A DNA stretch of 48,441 bases from Candidatus Thermoplasmatota archaeon. Lineage in GTDB: Archaea; Thermoplasmatota; SW-10-69-26; JACQPN01; JAIVGT01. The notes beneath the pieces are model-generated. The model saw only the letters and a program-made list of their open reading frames with translations. It did no database searches and was not told the DNA's origin. The translations under genes and the position numbers were made by a program. This document shows, piece after piece, positions 32,914 through 41,379 of this stretch (position 1 is its first letter; each line of letters starts with the position of its first letter). The DNA lies in contig DATLFM010000110.1 in assembly GCA_035541015.1 (NCBI GenBank), positions 1-48,441 on the forward strand, in the 5' to 3' direction.

Positions 32914-34113
32914 ATGACGCAACCGGCAAGAATCGCGTCCGTGCTGGCAGCCGCCTTGCTGGCCGGCTGCACGAGCATGGAGCCCGAGGGAGACGCGGTC
33001 CAATCGGCCGCCGCGATTCCCCTTCTTTCCGAACTGGGCCTCTTGCGATCGCAACTAATCGAGCATCGCATCGAGCTCTCGCCCGGCCCGAACGAGTGGG
33101 AAGCGGTTCGGTTGGCGATGACGCCGGAGCGCTGGAGCTACGTCGATTGGCGTGGTGCCGGTCACGACAACAGTGCGATCGCAAGCTTCGGGCTTCGCGC
33201 GGCGGGTCCGCCCGGCTCCTCAGGGGCACTTCTTATCGCCACGCACAATCCGGACAGCCGCTTCACTCCGGACGCCGCGTTCTTCGCGATCGATCTGTCG
33301 CCGAGCAACCCATTCAATCCGATGTTGACTTACATCTGGATCGGGTGCAGCGGCGATTGCCCCTCGTCGCCGCCGGCCTATGAATTCGTTTTCATGTTCG
33401 GTGCGCCGGTCCCGGCCACGCTTGACGTGGGGCTCGTGAAGATCGACCGTGAGGGCAGGATCCCCGACGGGGCGGTCGAAGGCGTGTCCGAGCGGCCGCG
33501 CCTGACCGTCGCGCCGGACGCGCGAGGAAGCCACGCCGTCGCCGGGACGTTTTTCCGAAGCTACGGATCAAACGCTGTCGAGTACCTCGCGGGCGCGATC
33601 GAGGCCGAAACGAGGGAGACCGTTCCCTCCGTGGACCCGCTCGTTCCTCGTTCGACGCTTCGCATCTCGGGGACGGCGCCGGCGAAAGACGGCCTGGCAA
33701 GCGTGATCGGGATCGTCATCGATCCTGCCGCCGTCTCCGAGTGGAACGCCGCGTACGAGTTTTCGCCCCATGGGGCGGAACGAAAGGGGTTCGCCCCATC
33801 GCTATACTGGGTGCCGGGCGAAGTGGCCGGTTACTCGGTCATGCCGGCCATCCTTTGGGAGGAGCGCGAGGTGGAGGCATCCTCGCTGTCTTTCCACCTC
33901 GAACGCACGGCAAGCGGCCTCACGCACGGCGCGACGTTCATCGACTTCGCGTTTGCGACGTGGGGGCATGCCGACATCGACCCGTCGGCGCTCTTCGGCT
34001 GGCCGCCGTTCGACTACTCGCTTTGGGAGCCGACCGCGGCTCCTGCGCCGGCGCCCGCCGTCCAAAGCGCGATCTGTCTTCCGGCCGTCGCCCTGTGCTT
34101 GCCGTCTCGCTGA
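32914..34113 (+). CDS. Secreted lipoprotein of unknown function
   Basis: A 399-residue lipoprotein from ATG 32914: signal ARIASVLAAALLAGC with the lipobox LLAGC. A TATA-like GGTTAAGGC lies about 35 bp upstream. The rest is beta-rich without motifs I know; it contains a C-x-x-x-C pair (GCSGDC) and ends in a Pro/Ala-rich stretch (PTAAPAPAPA) then a hydrophobic Cys-containing end. Base composition is slightly less GC-rich than its neighbours. It would sit on the outer face of the membrane. Confidence 0.7.
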   Translation: MTQPARIASVLAAALLAGCTSMEPEGDAVQSAAAIPLLSELGLLRSQLIEHRIELSPGPNEWEAVRLAMTPERWSYVDWRGAGHDNSAIASFGLRAAGPPGSSGALLIATHNPDSRFTPDAAFFAIDLSPSNPFNPMLTYIWIGCSGDCPSSPPAYEFVFMFGAPVPATLDVGLVKIDREGRIPDGAVEGVSERPRLTVAPDARGSHAVAGTFFRSYGSNAVEYLAGAIEAETRETVPSVDPLVPRSTLRISGTAPAKDGLASVIGIVIDPAAVSEWNAAYEFSPHGAERKGFAPSLYWVPGEVAGYSVMPAILWEEREVEASSLSFHLERTASGLTHGATFIDFAFATWGHADIDPSALFGWPPFDYSLWEPTAAPAPAPAVQSAICLPAVALCLPSR

Positions 34114-34120
34114 GTCGGGT

Positions 34121-34423
34121 TTACACCCGCGGCGGCGCGCAGAACACGCCGCCGATCACGGCGCCGCCGCGGACCTGTCCGCACCGCATGACGGGCGGCT
34201 TCGATTCCGAGCTTCCTGCAAACGCGTCCACCTTGTAGCCCTTTCCGGCCGCGCCCACGGAGCAGTCGACCTTGGCGCCGCCGGTGCCCGCCTGCTCGTA
34301 GCAGACGAAGTGATCGGCCGCGGGCGAACGCTCTTCGACGTCGACGTACCCGTAGAGCGCGCTCGCGTTTCCGACAAGCCCGATCGTCGCGACAAAGCCC
34401 AACCACACGCACGCACGAAGCAT
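34121..34423 (-). CDS. Small secreted Cys-containing protein
   Basis: A 100-residue protein with signal peptide LRACVWLGFVATIGLVGNASA from ATG 34423. The mature part has four Cys (FVCYEQ, VDCSV, MRCGQ, VFCAPP), probably two disulfides. The protein at 34776 has a similar size, signal and Cys spread, suggesting a loosely related pair. No known domain. Confidence 0.65.
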   Translation of the reverse strand: MLRACVWLGFVATIGLVGNASALYGYVDVEERSPAADHFVCYEQAGTGGAKVDCSVGAAGKGYKVDAFAGSSESKPPVMRCGQVRGGAVIGGVFCAPPRV

Positions 34424-34499
34424 TTCTCTTCCACCGTTTGCGACACGGGCGCGCGTGCACTTAGCGGGTTTCCTACGGGATTTCAAGCGGGCGATTCCT

Positions 34500-34724
34500 T
34501 CAGGTCGCCTTCCTCCACCCCGTCGCGCGCTCCTCTTCGTCCGCGCGGGCGTCGCGGAGGTCGAAGTTGAGGTCGACGTTCGTGGAGCGGCACTGCGGGC
34601 AGACGGGCTTGGGGAAGGCGACGATGCCGCCGCGGCCCATGCCTTGCGCCCCTTGCGCCTTTCCCCACTCGTATTCGGGGGCTTCCTTGCCGCAGGCCTT
34701 GCAGCGGAAGATGAAAAGGTCCAC
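34500..34724 (-). CDS. Small zinc-ribbon protein
   Basis: A 74-residue protein with two C-x-x-C knuckles (FRCKACGKE and PVCPQCRST) that form a zinc ribbon, and a charged tail rich in Asp, Glu and Arg. The start is GTG 34724, which is embedded in a perfect hairpin. Such small ribbons usually bind nucleic acid or proteins of the transcription or translation machinery; the partner is unknown. Confidence 0.75.
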   Translation of the reverse strand: MDLFIFRCKACGKEAPEYEWGKAQGAQGMGRGGIVAFPKPVCPQCRSTNVDLNFDLRDARADEEERATGWRKAT

Positions 34725-34745
34725 GAGGCCCCGTGAGGCCTCGTG
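34722..34745 (-). promoter_or_regulatory. Perfect 9-bp hairpin covering the GTG start of the zinc-ribbon gene
   Basis: CACGAGGCC (34722-34730) and GGCCTCGTG (34737-34745) pair perfectly around a six-base loop. On the mRNA the last three bases of the stem are the start codon GTG, so the hairpin would mask initiation. Just upstream, a T-rich tract (CCTTTTCCTTCCC on the minus strand) may end the previous transcript. Confidence 0.5.
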
Positions 34746-34775
34746 GGAAGGAAAAGGTTCCGGCGCCGGAGCGGT

Positions 34776-35153
34776 CTAGGCTACGGGGCGAAGGTCGATT
34801 CCAACGGGCGGGTCGCGCAGCCACCGGCCGGGGTGGCACACGGCGCCCGTGGGGCCGCCGCCGACCGACTGCTGGCAGACGAGGAGGGTTCCGACCGGGT
34901 ACTGGCCGGCGCCCGCGGCGACGAAGACGTTGCCGGCCGAGCATACCACGACCGCGCCTTGACCGACGGCTTGGGCGCATTGGACGCCGCGGCCGTCGTG
35001 GTCCGTGCGCAAGCACAGCGCGTAGTGGTCGCTGAAGTGGCACGGTTGCGGGTCGAGGACAGGGGACTGCGCCGAGAGGTTCGCGGCGTGGCCCGACGAG
35101 GCGAGGAGGACGATCGCGGCAAGGCTCGAAAGGCCCACGAGGACGTGTCGCAC
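34776..35153 (-). CDS. Small secreted Cys-rich protein
   Basis: A 125-residue protein from GTG 35153 with signal peptide [22 protein letters not shown]. The mature chain has six Cys (PQPCHF, ALCLR, VQCAQ, VVCSA, LVCQQ, AVCHP), an even number that suggests disulfides. It is Gly/Val-rich with no recognised motif. It is divergent from lipA. Confidence 0.65.
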   Translation of the reverse strand: MRHVLVGLSSLAAIVLLASSGHAANLSAQSPVLDPQPCHFSDHYALCLRTDHDGRGVQCAQAVGQGAVVVCSAGNVFVAAGAGQYPVGTLLVCQQSVGGGPTGAVCHPGRWLRDPPVGIDLRPVA

Positions 35154-35260
35154 GTTTGCACCGGGCCGCGACGAGGTTTGCGCGGCCTTCAACTCCTTCC
35201 TAGCGAGTTCCCGACTTCCGGTCCACCGCAACCTATAACATCGGCCGCCCCATTGCCCGA

Positions 35261-35268
35261 CTTAAATA
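35261..35268 (+). promoter_or_regulatory. TATA box of the lipA-E1-E2 operon
   Basis: CTTAAATA is centred about 25 bp before the ATC codon at 35289, the codon I propose as the non-canonical start of lipA. Confidence 0.55.
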
Positions 35269-35288
35269 GGCCCCCGGGGGAATTCCTC

Positions 35289-36209
35289 ATCGCCACGAAC
35301 GCGCGGCTAGCCGGCTCCAACCACCCTCCCAAGCCCCCGTGGCTTCGGGTCCGGCCCCCCGGCGGCGAGAGCTACCTTCGCATCAAGTCGCTGCTGCGGG
35401 AGAACGGCCTTCACACGGTATGCGAGGAGGCCCAGTGCCCGAACGTGGGCGAATGCTGGGGCGGGGGCACGGCCACCTTCATGCTCATGGGGGACACGTG
35501 CACGCGCGGCTGCCGCTTCTGCGCCGTGAAGACGGCCAAGGTGGGGGCGCCGCTCGACCCGGACGAGCCGTCCAAGGTCGCGGCCTCGATCGCCGCCCTT
35601 GGCCTCGACTACGTTGTGCTCACGAGCGTGGACCGCGACGACCTGCCCGACCAGGGCGCCGCGCACGTGGCCGAGACGATCGCCCGCCTTCGGGCGAGCG
35701 ATCCTCGCCTCCTCGTCGAAGTGCTCATCCCGGATTTCCAGGGCCGCCGCGACCTTCTGCAAACGGTCGTCGAGGCGGGCCCCCACGTCCTTGCGCACAA
35801 CGTGGAGACCGTCGCGCGCCTGACGCCCACGGTTCGTGACGCGCGCGCGGGCTATCGACAGAGCCTTTCCGTCCTGCGCATGGGGAAGGAGATCCGGCCC
35901 GGCCAGGTGACAAAGTCGAGCCTCATGGTGGGCCTGGGCGAGACGGACGACGAAGTCGTCGCGGCCATGCGGGACCTTCGCGAGGCGGGCGTCGACGTGC
36001 TCACGATCGGGCAATACCTGCGCCCGTCGGCGTGGCACTTGCCCGTCGACGGCTACGTTCCGCCCGAGCGGTTCCGCCGGTACGAGGAGATCGGGCTCTC
36101 GCTCGGGTTCGCGTACGTCGCAAGCGGGCCCCTCGTCCGGAGCTCCTACCGCGCGGGCGAGTACTTCCTCAAGAGCTACCTTTCGCAACGGACCGGTGCC
36201 AAGGCATGA
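35289..36209 (+). CDS. lipA: Lipoyl synthase (start codon non-canonical or unresolved)
   Basis: About 306 residues of a radical-SAM enzyme that inserts two sulfurs into octanoyl groups on E2. The auxiliary-cluster motif [12 protein letters not shown], the radical-SAM motif C-T-R-G-C-R-F-C ([11 protein letters not shown]), [15 protein letters not shown] and the C-terminal R-S-S-Y are all present. The family N-terminus [29 protein letters not shown] starts near 35331. No ATG, GTG or TTG is in frame between the TATA box and that segment; ATC 35289 sits at the predicted transcript start. The stop overlaps the E1alpha start (ATGA), so the enzyme is made with the complex that needs lipoate. Confidence 0.88.
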   Translation: MATNARLAGSNHPPKPPWLRVRPPGGESYLRIKSLLRENGLHTVCEEAQCPNVGECWGGGTATFMLMGDTCTRGCRFCAVKTAKVGAPLDPDEPSKVAASIAALGLDYVVLTSVDRDDLPDQGAAHVAETIARLRASDPRLLVEVLIPDFQGRRDLLQTVVEAGPHVLAHNVETVARLTPTVRDARAGYRQSLSVLRMGKEIRPGQVTKSSLMVGLGETDDEVVAAMRDLREAGVDVLTIGQYLRPSAWHLPVDGYVPPERFRRYEEIGLSLGFAYVASGPLVRSSYRAGEYFLKSYLSQRTGAKA

Positions 36210-37285
36210 TGCAATTGCGCCAAGTCGTGCGCGAGAACGGAGAATACGAGGCCGCAAGCGAGCCCAAGGTGGGCGCCGACGAGCTTCGCGCCATGTACAA
36301 GGCGATGGTGCAAGTGCGGCTCCTCGACGAGCGCGGCATGCTTTTGCAGCGCCAAGGCCGCATCGGTTTCTACATCAGCGCGCAGGGCCAGGAGGCCGTG
36401 CACGTGGGCGCCGCTGCCGCGCTCCAGCCCGCGGACTGGTACTTTCCGCACTACCGCGACGTGGGCGTCGCGCTCCTGCGGGGGGCCTCCTTTCGCGACA
36501 TCTTCAACCAGCTGTTCGGGAACGCGGAGGACCTCATCAAGGGCCGCCAAATGCCCAACCACTTCGCCTTCCGGGCGCAGAACTACAATTCCGTCTCGAG
36601 CCCCCTTTCCACGCAGATTCCGCAGGCCACGGGCGCCGCGTACGCGATGAAGTACCTGGGCAAGAAGGAGGTCGCCATGGTCTCCTTCGGCGACGGCTCG
36701 ACGTCGGAGGGCGATTTCCACGTGGGCCTCAACTTCGCGGCCGTGTGGAAGACGCCCGCGGTCTTCGTGTGCAACAACAACCAGTGGGCGATCTCGGTGC
36801 CGCTCAAGAAGCAGACGGCAAGCGAGTCCATCGCCGTGAAGGCTCTCGCCTACGGCATGCCGGGCGTCCGCGTGGACGGAAACGACATCCTCGCCGTCTA
36901 CAGCGCGGCCAAGGAGGCCGTCGACCGCGCGCGGCGCGGCGAAGGACCCACGCTCATCGAATGCGTCACCTACCGCATGAGCAGCCATTCCTCAAGCGAC
37001 GACGCCGCCCGCTACGTCCCCAAGGAGGAGCTCGACCGGTGGGCGAAGAAAGATCCCATCGTCCGCTTTGGAACGTACCTTCGCCGAAAGGGCCTGTGGG
37101 ACGACGCGCGCGAACGCGAGTTCGTCGAGGCGACCAAACACGCCCTCGAGGAGGCTTTCCAGCACGCCGAGAAGGTGGGCAAGCCTCGCTTCGAGGAGAT
37201 CTTCAACGACACGTACGCGGAGTGGATCCCGCAGTACGGCGAGCAGATCAAGGAGCTTCAGGACGCGCACCCGGAGGGGGCCTAG
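36206..37285 (+). CDS. 2-oxoacid dehydrogenase E1 component, alpha subunit
   Basis: A 359-residue thiamine-diphosphate enzyme subunit. The ThDP motif runs from GDGSTSEGD (162-170) to CNNNQWAIS (189-197). The phosphorylation-loop-like region [15 protein letters not shown] is typical of branched-chain/pyruvate E1alpha. With E1beta it decarboxylates a 2-oxoacid and acylates lipoyl-E2. Substrate (pyruvate, branched-chain or both) cannot be fixed by sequence reading alone. ATG 36206 overlaps the lipA stop. Confidence 0.92.
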   Translation: MMQLRQVVRENGEYEAASEPKVGADELRAMYKAMVQVRLLDERGMLLQRQGRIGFYISAQGQEAVHVGAAAALQPADWYFPHYRDVGVALLRGASFRDIFNQLFGNAEDLIKGRQMPNHFAFRAQNYNSVSSPLSTQIPQATGAAYAMKYLGKKEVAMVSFGDGSTSEGDFHVGLNFAAVWKTPAVFVCNNNQWAISVPLKKQTASESIAVKALAYGMPGVRVDGNDILAVYSAAKEAVDRARRGEGPTLIECVTYRMSSHSSSDDAARYVPKEELDRWAKKDPIVRFGTYLRRKGLWDDAREREFVEATKHALEEAFQHAEKVGKPRFEEIFNDTYAEWIPQYGEQIKELQDAHPEGA

Positions 37286-37287
37286 GA

Positions 37288-38265
37288 ATGCCGGAATTGA
37301 CCATCGTGCAGGCCGTCACGTCGGCGCTTCGAACGGAGATGCGGCTCGACGAGAACGTCATCGTGCTCGGCGAGGACGTGGGCGTGAACGGGGGCGTCTT
37401 CCGCGCCACGGACGGGCTCCAGAAGGAGTTTGGCGAGGACCGCGTGATCGACACGCCGCTTGCCGAGGCGGGCATCGTGGGCGCGGCCATCGGCATGGCC
37501 CTCTACGGGCTCAGGCCCGTGCCGGAGATCCAGTTCCAGGACTTCATCTTCCCCGCCTTCGACCAGATCGTGAACGAGCTTGCCAAGTTCCGCTACCGCA
37601 GCGGCGGCCAATACCCCTGCCCCGTCACGATCCGCACCCCGTACGGCGGCGGCATCAAGGGTGGCCATTACCATTCGCAGTCGGGCGAGGCGTACTTCGC
37701 GCACACGCCGGGACTCAAGGTCGTCGTGCCGAGCAACCCGTACGACACGAAGGGCCTCCTCATCGCCTCCATCCGCGACCCCGACCCCGTCATGTTCTTC
37801 GAGCCCAAGCGCATCTACCGCGCGGTCAAGGGCGAGGTTCCCGAGGAAGCGTACACCGTGCCCATCGGAAAGGCCGAGGTCGCGCGCGAGGGAGCCGACG
37901 TCACGCTCGTGGGCTGGGGCGCCATGCTCCACGTGTGCCTGCAGGCCGCCGAGAAAGCGCAGGAGCGCGGGATCTCGTGCGAGGTCGTCGACATGCGCAC
38001 GCTTGTGCCCCTGGACGAGGAGACCCTTCTCGACTCGGTGCGCAAGACCGGGCGGCTCGTCACCGTGTACGAGGCGCCGAAGACGGGCGGCTTTGGCGGC
38101 GAGATCGCGGCGATCGTCGCCGAGAAGGCCATCGAGCACCTGCGCGCGCCCATCGCGCGCGTCGCCGGGTTCGACACGCCGTTCCCCTACACGCTCGAGA
38201 ACTACTACCTTCCCGACGTGCCGCGTACGCTGCACGCCATCGAGAAGGTCATGAGCTGGACGTGA
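37288..38265 (+). CDS. 2-oxoacid dehydrogenase E1 component, beta subunit
   Basis: A 325-residue partner of E1alpha. It has VLGEDVGVNGGVFRATDGL near residue 27, DTPLAEAGIVGAAIGMA, EIQFQDFIFPAFDQ, TPYGGGIKGGHYHSQS and the C-terminal domain VVDMRTLVPLDEET and YEAPKTGGFGGEI. All are family landmarks. GGAGG 10 bases upstream of ATG 37288 is a good ribosome site. The active site forms at the alpha/beta interface. Confidence 0.93.
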   Translation: MPELTIVQAVTSALRTEMRLDENVIVLGEDVGVNGGVFRATDGLQKEFGEDRVIDTPLAEAGIVGAAIGMALYGLRPVPEIQFQDFIFPAFDQIVNELAKFRYRSGGQYPCPVTIRTPYGGGIKGGHYHSQSGEAYFAHTPGLKVVVPSNPYDTKGLLIASIRDPDPVMFFEPKRIYRAVKGEVPEEAYTVPIGKAEVAREGADVTLVGWGAMLHVCLQAAEKAQERGISCEVVDMRTLVPLDEETLLDSVRKTGRLVTVYEAPKTGGFGGEIAAIVAEKAIEHLRAPIARVAGFDTPFPYTLENYYLPDVPRTLHAIEKVMSWT

Positions 38266-38269
38266 ACGC

Positions 38270-38572
38270 ATGGCCAACGACGTTCGAAAGGCGATCGAGG
38301 AAGCCGAACGCGCGCTCGAGGACATCCGCCGCCGCGCCGTGCAGTTCGCCCAGGAGAGCCAACGCGAGATCGAGCGCCGCCTGCGGGACATCCAGGAGCT
38401 CGCCAAGCAGGAAGCTTCCACGCGACGCGCCGACGCGGAGAAGCAGGCCGCCGCGGCGCTCCAGGAAGCGGCGGCCGAGCTCGATCGCCGCACCAAGGAG
38501 CTGGAAGCGCGCTGGCACGAGGCCTTGAAGCGGCTCCAGGACGCCATGGAAAAGCGCAAAGGAGGCGCCTAG
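38270..38572 (+). CDS. Coiled-coil protein inside the dehydrogenase operon
   Basis: A 100-residue protein that is almost wholly one long charged helix (EEAERALEDIRRRAVQFAQE, then RRLRDIQELAKQEASTRR). Heptad-like spacing of Ala/Leu and absence of Gly or Pro until the last three residues point to a coiled coil. It resembles stalk proteins such as V-type ATPase G/H subunits in style, not clearly in sequence. It lies 4 bp after E1beta and 1 bp before E2, with the E2 ribosome site GGAGG inside its last codons. A structural role in the complex is plausible but unproven. Confidence 0.8.
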   Translation: MANDVRKAIEEAERALEDIRRRAVQFAQESQREIERRLRDIQELAKQEASTRRADAEKQAAAALQEAAAELDRRTKELEARWHEALKRLQDAMEKRKGGA

Positions 38573-38573
38573 C

Positions 38574-39995
38574 GTGTTCGAGTTCAAGCTGCCCGACGTG
38601 GGCGAAGGCATCCACGAGGGCGAGATCGTCGCGTGGAAGGTCAAGGAAGGCGACGTCGTGAAGGCCGACCAGCCGCTCGTCGACGTCATGACCGACAAGG
38701 CCACCGTCGAGATCACAAGTCCACGCGCCGGTCGCATCGCCAAGCTCGCCGCCAAGGAGGGCCAGCAGGTGAAGGTGGGCGAGGTCATCGTCGTCATTGA
38801 CACCGAAGCGGAGCAAGGCTCCGCGAGGCCCGGCGGAACCGGAGGTTCCGCCAGGGAGTCGGCCGCCGGCGCGCCCACCGCGCAGCCTCAACGCGCCACA
38901 GAGCCTGCGCCAACGGCGGCCCCGCCCAAGGCGGAGGAGAAGAAGGAGAAAACGCTCTTCGAGCTTCCCGAAGGCGTCGCCGCCGCCTACCAGCCCAAGG
39001 CCGGGCTTGCGCACGCGCAGCGGAACAAGACGCAGGCCGGCGGCGCCGCGCCCACGCCCGTTTCCGTCGCGGCCGGCCCCGTGCTCGCCGCCCCCGCCAC
39101 GCGGCGATTGGCGCGCGAGCTTGGCGTGGACCTTGCGACCGTCCGCGGAACCGGCCCGGCGGGGCGCGTTGAGCGCGCCGACGTTGAGGCTGCCGCACGC
39201 GCCGCGCCGCGGACGACCGCGCCGGGCGCGGGAGCCGTCGCGCCCGCCGTGACGATCGCGCCCACTTCGATCCCCAAGGGCCCCGGGCAGGAGGAGCGCA
39301 TCCCGCTCAAGGGCTTGCGCAAGCGCATCAGCGAGCGGATGACGGAGAGCAAGCGCCACGCGGCGCACTACGCGTACGTCGAGGAGGTCGACGTGACGGA
39401 CCTCGTGAAGCTCCGGGATCACGCCAAGGAGATCGCCGAGCACAAGGGCGTGAAGCTCACGTTCCTCCCGTTCGTCCTCAAGGCGGCGGCGCACGCGCTG
39501 AAGAAGCACCCGCTCGTGAACGCAAGCCTCGACGAATCCACGGGCGAGATCGTCCTCAAGAAGTACTACAACCTCGGCGTGGCCGCCGCGACGCCCGACG
39601 GCCTCATCGTGCCCGTCGTGAAGAACGTCGACCGCCTCCACATCCTCGACATCGCGCGCGAGGTCGAGCGCCTGGCCGAGGCGGCCAAGAGCGGCAAGAG
39701 CAAGCTCGAGGACCTCCAGGGCGGCACCTTCACCGTGACGAGCTTGGGCAAGATGGGCGGCCTCTTTGCGATCCCCGTCATCAACTACCCGGAGGTCGCC
39801 ATCATGGGCGTCCACAAGATCGAGAAGCGCCCCGTCGTCGCAAAGGACGGCCACTCGATCGTCGTGCGGGACATGATGAACCTCTCCTTCAGCTTCGACC
39901 ACCGGATCGTGGACGGAGCCATTGGCGCGGAGTTTGCGCACACCCTGATCCGGTACTTGGAGCATCCGAATCTGCTGCTGTTGGAAGGGCTTTGA
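38574..39995 (+). CDS. 2-oxoacid dehydrogenase E2 component (dihydrolipoyl acyltransferase)
   Basis: A 473-residue core enzyme. Residues 1-78 are one lipoyl domain with the modified Lys42 (MTDKATVEI). An Ala/Pro/Gly linker (80-165) leads to the E1/E3-binding domain at about 172-206 (APATRRLARELGVDLATVRGTG). The catalytic domain starts near 240 and holds FSFDHRIVDGA, with the active-site His. GTG 38574 has GGAGG eight bases upstream. No E3 gene is in the window, so dihydrolipoyl dehydrogenase must be encoded elsewhere. Confidence 0.94.
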   Translation: MFEFKLPDVGEGIHEGEIVAWKVKEGDVVKADQPLVDVMTDKATVEITSPRAGRIAKLAAKEGQQVKVGEVIVVIDTEAEQGSARPGGTGGSARESAAGAPTAQPQRATEPAPTAAPPKAEEKKEKTLFELPEGVAAAYQPKAGLAHAQRNKTQAGGAAPTPVSVAAGPVLAAPATRRLARELGVDLATVRGTGPAGRVERADVEAAARAAPRTTAPGAGAVAPAVTIAPTSIPKGPGQEERIPLKGLRKRISERMTESKRHAAHYAYVEEVDVTDLVKLRDHAKEIAEHKGVKLTFLPFVLKAAAHALKKHPLVNASLDESTGEIVLKKYYNLGVAAATPDGLIVPVVKNVDRLHILDIAREVERLAEAAKSGKSKLEDLQGGTFTVTSLGKMGGLFAIPVINYPEVAIMGVHKIEKRPVVAKDGHSIVVRDMMNLSFSFDHRIVDGAIGAEFAHTLIRYLEHPNLLLLEGL

Positions 39996-40001
39996 CGAGT
40001 C

Positions 40002-40397
40002 CTACGTCAGCACCTGCACGCGCAGCACGTAGGACGGCGCGTTGCGGGCCGACGCGGAGAGGACGACCACGTGCGTGTCGACCTCGTCGCACGTGTCGGC
40101 GAGACGAAGCGCGGCCGTGATGGGCGCGCTGCCGCCAACGGGAATGGACCCGACGGGCAGGTCGAGCGGCGAGGCGCCGCCCTGCGCGCTTAGCCAAACG
40201 TCGCCGGCAGGCGCGGAGCCAACGTTCTCCACCGTGATGCGGAAAGGAACCTCGTCCTGGCAGCCTTGGTCCTCGTAGGAGAAGCCCGCGAGGAAAAGCT
40301 GCGTACGGGCTTCGGCAAGCGTCACGGGCTCCCCCGGCGGAGCCGCGCATCCGGCCAACGCGAGGGTGCCGACGGCCGCAAGCACGACGAGTCGCAT
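40002..40397 (-). CDS. Small secreted lipoprotein
   Basis: A 131-residue lipoprotein with signal RLVVLAAVGTLALAGC (lipobox ALAGC). The mature domain looks like a small Ig-like beta sandwich of the CARDB style (FRITVENVGSAPAGDVWL, PVGSIPVGGSAPITAAL) with a Cys pair (QGCQDE, DTCDE). Six bases separate its stop from the convergent E2 stop. Function unknown. Confidence 0.7.
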   Translation of the reverse strand: MRLVVLAAVGTLALAGCAAPPGEPVTLAEARTQLFLAGFSYEDQGCQDEVPFRITVENVGSAPAGDVWLSAQGGASPLDLPVGSIPVGGSAPITAALRLADTCDEVDTHVVVLSASARNAPSYVLRVQVLT

Positions 40398-40477
40398 GGT
40401 CTATCCAAGCGCCCGGCCGGCGATGAAGGTTTCCCCCGTCCGGAACCTTCGCGAGATCGGCTGCGCCTCCTACGCGA

Positions 40478-40735
40478 TCATGACGATGGGCCCCTGTCGG
40501 AGCCGCTTGGCCCGTCCGGCGTCGCAGCGTAGAGCCGCATGGCAAGGCCGTCGAGGCGGATCTCGACGATCCCCCGTTCGTGCAGATGATAGACGGCTTG
40601 CCATGCGAGCTGGACGCTCCATCCCAGCGCGCATGCAAGCGTCGGCGGGTCGATGCCGGGGCGATCCCGGACGACGACGAGGACGGCGGCGAGGCGGCCC
40701 TCGGAATCCTCCAGGCGGGTGACGGCCACAAGCAT
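40478..40735 (-). CDS. Winged-helix transcriptional regulator
   Basis: An 85-residue single-domain protein that fits a winged helix: DSEGRLAAVLVVVRDRPGI, then a recognition pair PTLACALGWSVQLAWQAVYHLHERG and the wing VEIRLDGLAMRLYAA. ATG 40735 lies 12-30 bp downstream of a near-palindrome (40747-40765) that also covers its promoter, suggesting autoregulation. No effector domain is present. Confidence 0.75.
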   Translation of the reverse strand: MLVAVTRLEDSEGRLAAVLVVVRDRPGIDPPTLACALGWSVQLAWQAVYHLHERGIVEIRLDGLAMRLYAATPDGPSGSDRGPSS

Positions 40736-40746
40736 CCGTTACCGTA

Positions 40747-40765
40747 GATGAAAATGATTCTTATC
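40747..40765. promoter_or_regulatory. 19-bp near-palindrome upstream of the winged-helix gene
   Basis: GATGAAAATGATTCTTATC matches its own reverse complement at 14 of 18 paired positions and is very AT-rich for this genome. It resembles Fur/DtxR-type operators in shape. It overlaps the expected TATA region of the minus-strand regulator gene and lies between it and the divergent surface protein gene. Confidence 0.45.
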
Positions 40766-40845
40766 CTAAGTTCCTGTACGGATTCGGACGGGTTCGAGAG
40801 CACGGGGACGAAATCACTAAGAGCCGGCCTTGCGCTCGCGGCTCG

Positions 40846-41352
40846 ATGTTCGGACGTGTCCTTGCGCTCGCGCTCGTCGCGGTGGCGCTGCTCCCGGCCG
40901 CCCAAGGACAAGGGTCCGAATGCTCCGGCCCCTCCGCCAATCCCAATTCCTTCACCCTTGGCCCGGACGCCGGAAGCCGGTCGGTCCTGATCTTTGGACC
41001 CGGCGGGTGCAGCTACGGCGTCACCACAACCGAGGAATGGCTGCACGTGCCCGTGAGCGAGGTCGCGACCTCCGACACGGAGGCACAGACGCTGACGTTC
41101 ACGTTCGACGCCTACACAGGCGACTACGTGCGCAACGGACGCGTTTCGATCTACGACTACAATGGATACGCTGGCGCTTCGGTGTTCGTGTCGCAGTCGG
41201 CTCGGGCAAGCGGCGACGGCTCCGACCATTCGGGTGACTCTCTCGAAGGCGAGGAGCGGTCGCGGCTGCACAACAGCGAGACACCCGGAATCGAGACCGC
41301 GTTTGCGATCGTCGGCCTTGCGATCGTCGCCGCGATCGCGCGCAAGCGCTAG
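40846..41352 (+). CDS. Secreted BACON-like domain protein with C-terminal anchor
   Basis: A 168-residue exported protein. The signal is RVLALALVAVALLPAAQG. The domain (about 30-125) has the BACON-like pattern: CSYGVTTTEEWLHVPVSE, strands ending NGRVSIYDYNGYAG, and SVFVSQSA. After a short acidic linker, TPGIETAFAIVGLAIVAAIARKR resembles PGF-CTERM anchors, as in the M14 peptidase of this window. TATA-like CACTAAGA lies about 28 bp upstream of ATG 40846. BACON modules often bind carbohydrates; that is only suggestive here. Confidence 0.75.
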   Translation: MFGRVLALALVAVALLPAAQGQGSECSGPSANPNSFTLGPDAGSRSVLIFGPGGCSYGVTTTEEWLHVPVSEVATSDTEAQTLTFTFDAYTGDYVRNGRVSIYDYNGYAGASVFVSQSARASGDGSDHSGDSLEGEERSRLHNSETPGIETAFAIVGLAIVAAIARKR

Positions 41353-41379
41353 CCCGTCCCTGCGGGCCCTCGGGCGGCC

